Shown here in pieces: positions 5,213 through 6,054 of a stretch of DNA of 6,054 bases. Made by a program: the position numbers and the translations under genes. This stretch comes from JALYUA01 sp038329555 (GTDB taxonomy: Bacteria > Acidobacteriota > Thermoanaerobaculia > UBA5066 > Gp7-AA6): positions 1 to 6,054 of the forward strand of contig JBBQNC010000232.1 of NCBI GenBank assembly GCA_038329555.1, written 5' to 3'. Numbering within the stretch: position 1 is the stretch's first letter; the number at the start of each line of letters is the position of its first letter. The notes beneath the pieces are model-generated. The model saw only the letters and a program-made list of their open reading frames with translations, was not told where the DNA came from and searched no databases.

Positions 5213-5241
5213 TTGACATTCGACAAGACGGCGCGTAATCT
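5213..5241 (+). promoter_or_regulatory. sigma70-type promoter of the DJ-1-family gene
   Basis: A perfect -35 TTGACA (5213-5218), a 17-nt spacer, and -10 TAATCT (5236-5241), which keeps the key T, A and final T positions. Transcription should begin near 5248, giving a leader of about 30 nt that holds the GAAGGAG Shine-Dalgarno (5264-5270). This is the only convincing housekeeping promoter I can see in the window. Confidence 0.72.
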
Positions 5242-5250
5242 CCTGTCGAA
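5219..5250. promoter_or_regulatory. dyad operator candidate around the -10
   Basis: TTCGACA (5219-5225) and TGTCGAA (5244-5250) are perfect reverse complements, separated by 18 bp. Pairing continues inward for GA/TC after one mismatch. One arm lies in the spacer and the other at the expected transcription start, with the -10 between them. A dimeric repressor bound there would block RNA polymerase. The repressor is not identified, and no regulator gene is in the window. Confidence 0.5.
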
Positions 5251-5276
5251 CGCCTGGAGAAGAGAAGGAGAAACCC

Positions 5277-6005
5277 ATGCAGAGACGCGCTTTTCTGAAG
5301 GGCTCGGCGGCGGTCGCGGCGGCGCTCGTCGCGGCGAAGGTCCGGGGAGGACCGGCGGGCGGGGCATCTGCCGCCGCGGCGGCGGCCTCGAGCGGACGGC
5401 TCGTCCCTCCGGGTAAGGGACGGATCCCGGTCGCCGTGACCATCTCGAGCGGCGTCACCGTCATCGACTTCTCGGGTCCGTGGGAGGTCTTTCAGGACGT
5501 CTCCATTCCCGAGCGAGGAGACCAGGACGGTCAGGCCTTCGAGCTCTACACCGTCGCCGAGACGCTCGCGCCGCTGCGGGGCTCGGCCGGTCTGCAGCTC
5601 GTCCCCGATTACACCTTCGCGACGGCGCCGGCTCCGCGCGTCGTGGTGATCCCGGCGCAGACGGGAAGCGCGGCGCTCCACGAGTGGCTGCGCAAGACGA
5701 GCAAGACGGCGGACGTGACCATGTCCGTGTGCACCGGCGCGTTCCAGCTCGCGAAGGCGAGCCTTCTCTCGGGCCTCGAAGCGACGACCCACCATGAGTT
5801 CCTGGACCAGCTGGCCCGGCAGTACCCGGACGTGCGCGTGCGCAGGGGCCTGCGGTTCGTCGAGGGACCGAAGATCTCCACCGCCGGAGGATTGACCTCG
5901 GGAATCGACCTCGCGCTCCGAGTCGTCGAACGCTACTTCGGGCGGCCAGCCGCCGAGAGGACGGCCGCGTACATGGAGTACCAGAGCCGAGGCTGGGTCG
6001 TCTAA
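5277..6005 (+). CDS. Tat-exported DJ-1/PfpI-family protein (isonitrile-hydratase/AraC-GATase1-like)
   Basis: A 242-residue protein. The N-terminus MQRRAFLKGSAAVAAALVAA is a twin-arginine signal (RRAFLK followed by an Ala-rich core), and an Ala/Ser-rich linker runs to about residue 40. The DJ-1/PfpI (class I glutamine amidotransferase-like) domain covers about 49-225. It shows VTVIDFSGPWEVF (60-72) with the family acid E70, VVVIPAQTGSAALHEWL (122-138), the nucleophile elbow SVCTGAFQLAKASLLSG (150-166) with C152, H172-H173 just after, and STAGGLTSGIDLAL (201-214). This layout is closest to isonitrile hydratases and to the sensor half of GATase1-like AraC regulators. There is no HTH domain, so it is likely an enzyme or sensor folded in the cytoplasm and exported. 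The Shine-Dalgarno GAAGGAG sits 6 nt before the ATG. It is transcribed alone from its own promoter, divergent from the LolA-like gene. Confidence 0.88.
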   Translation: MQRRAFLKGSAAVAAALVAAKVRGGPAGGASAAAAAASSGRLVPPGKGRIPVAVTISSGVTVIDFSGPWEVFQDVSIPERGDQDGQAFELYTVAETLAPLRGSAGLQLVPDYTFATAPAPRVVVIPAQTGSAALHEWLRKTSKTADVTMSVCTGAFQLAKASLLSGLEATTHHEFLDQLARQYPDVRVRRGLRFVEGPKISTAGGLTSGIDLALRVVERYFGRPAAERTAAYMEYQSRGWVV

Positions 6006-6034
6006 GGGAAGGTCTGGAGACGGGAGCGAGGCTC

Positions 6035-6049
6035 GGCGAGATCCTCGCC
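6035..6049 (+). terminator. possible hairpin after the DJ-1-family gene
   Basis: GGCGAG-ATC-CTCGCC forms a 6-bp stem with a 3-nt loop, 29 nt after the stop codon. Only ATCAC remains before the window ends, so no U-tract can be judged. No gene is visible in 6006-6054. Confidence 0.3.
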
Positions 6050-6054
6050 ATCAC

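Noticed and set aside
4374..5216. Plus-strand 280-codon frame opposite the LolA-like gene
   Set aside because: Leu/Arg-rich composition without motif, whereas the minus strand encodes a signal peptide and a structured protein.
5461..6054. Minus-strand frame opposite the DJ-1-family gene, open to the window end
   Set aside because: Product is Arg/Ser/Pro-rich and antisense to a clear DJ-1 domain; no ribosome-binding support.

Overview
A 6.05 kb, high-GC bacterial window with eight protein-coding genes in compact, mostly divergent or convergent arrangement. The mix of genes suggests a soil- or sediment-type bacterium, possibly Acidobacteriota-like: a secreted protein with an EEYTFTEK motif and LolA-like C-terminal half, a YgeA-like racemase of the CPDNT type, an orphan PDZ protein and a Tat-exported DJ-1 protein. 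This placement is inferred from protein style only; no rRNA or marker gene is present.

Layout. 1-206 (-) is the 5' end of an IS110-family transposase, cut by the window edge. Its upstream non-coding flank (207 to about 300) carries an 11-bp perfect inverted repeat and internal hairpins, and lies where IS110 elements encode a bridge RNA. 355-1400 (-) is a two-gene, translationally coupled operon: a 103-aa alpha/beta-barrel-like protein followed by an Asp/Glu racemase-superfamily enzyme. 1598-2416 (+) is an alpha/beta hydrolase truncated at the nucleophile elbow, with a 33-bp tandem repeat just after its signal sequence. 2473-3141 (-) is a secreted PDZ protein with a C-terminal coiled coil, divergent from a DoxX-family membrane protein at 3312-3710 (+). 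3724-5114 (-) is a second coupled pair: a secreted LolA-like protein followed by a GNAT acetyltransferase. 5277-6005 (+) is a Tat-exported DJ-1/PfpI-family protein behind a recognisable sigma70-type promoter with a dyad operator around its -10.

How the genes relate. No single pathway links the window. The two minus-strand pairs each overlap by 4 nt (ATGA, GTGA) and are probably co-translated. Two divergent intergenic regions (3142-3311 and 5115-5276) each carry a degenerate short tandem array, a heptamer in one and an octamer in the other, which is the most unusual non-coding feature. The other notable points are the structured IS110 leader, the promoter/operator of the DJ-1 gene, the Asp at the N-terminal catalytic position of the racemase, and the decayed hydrolase.
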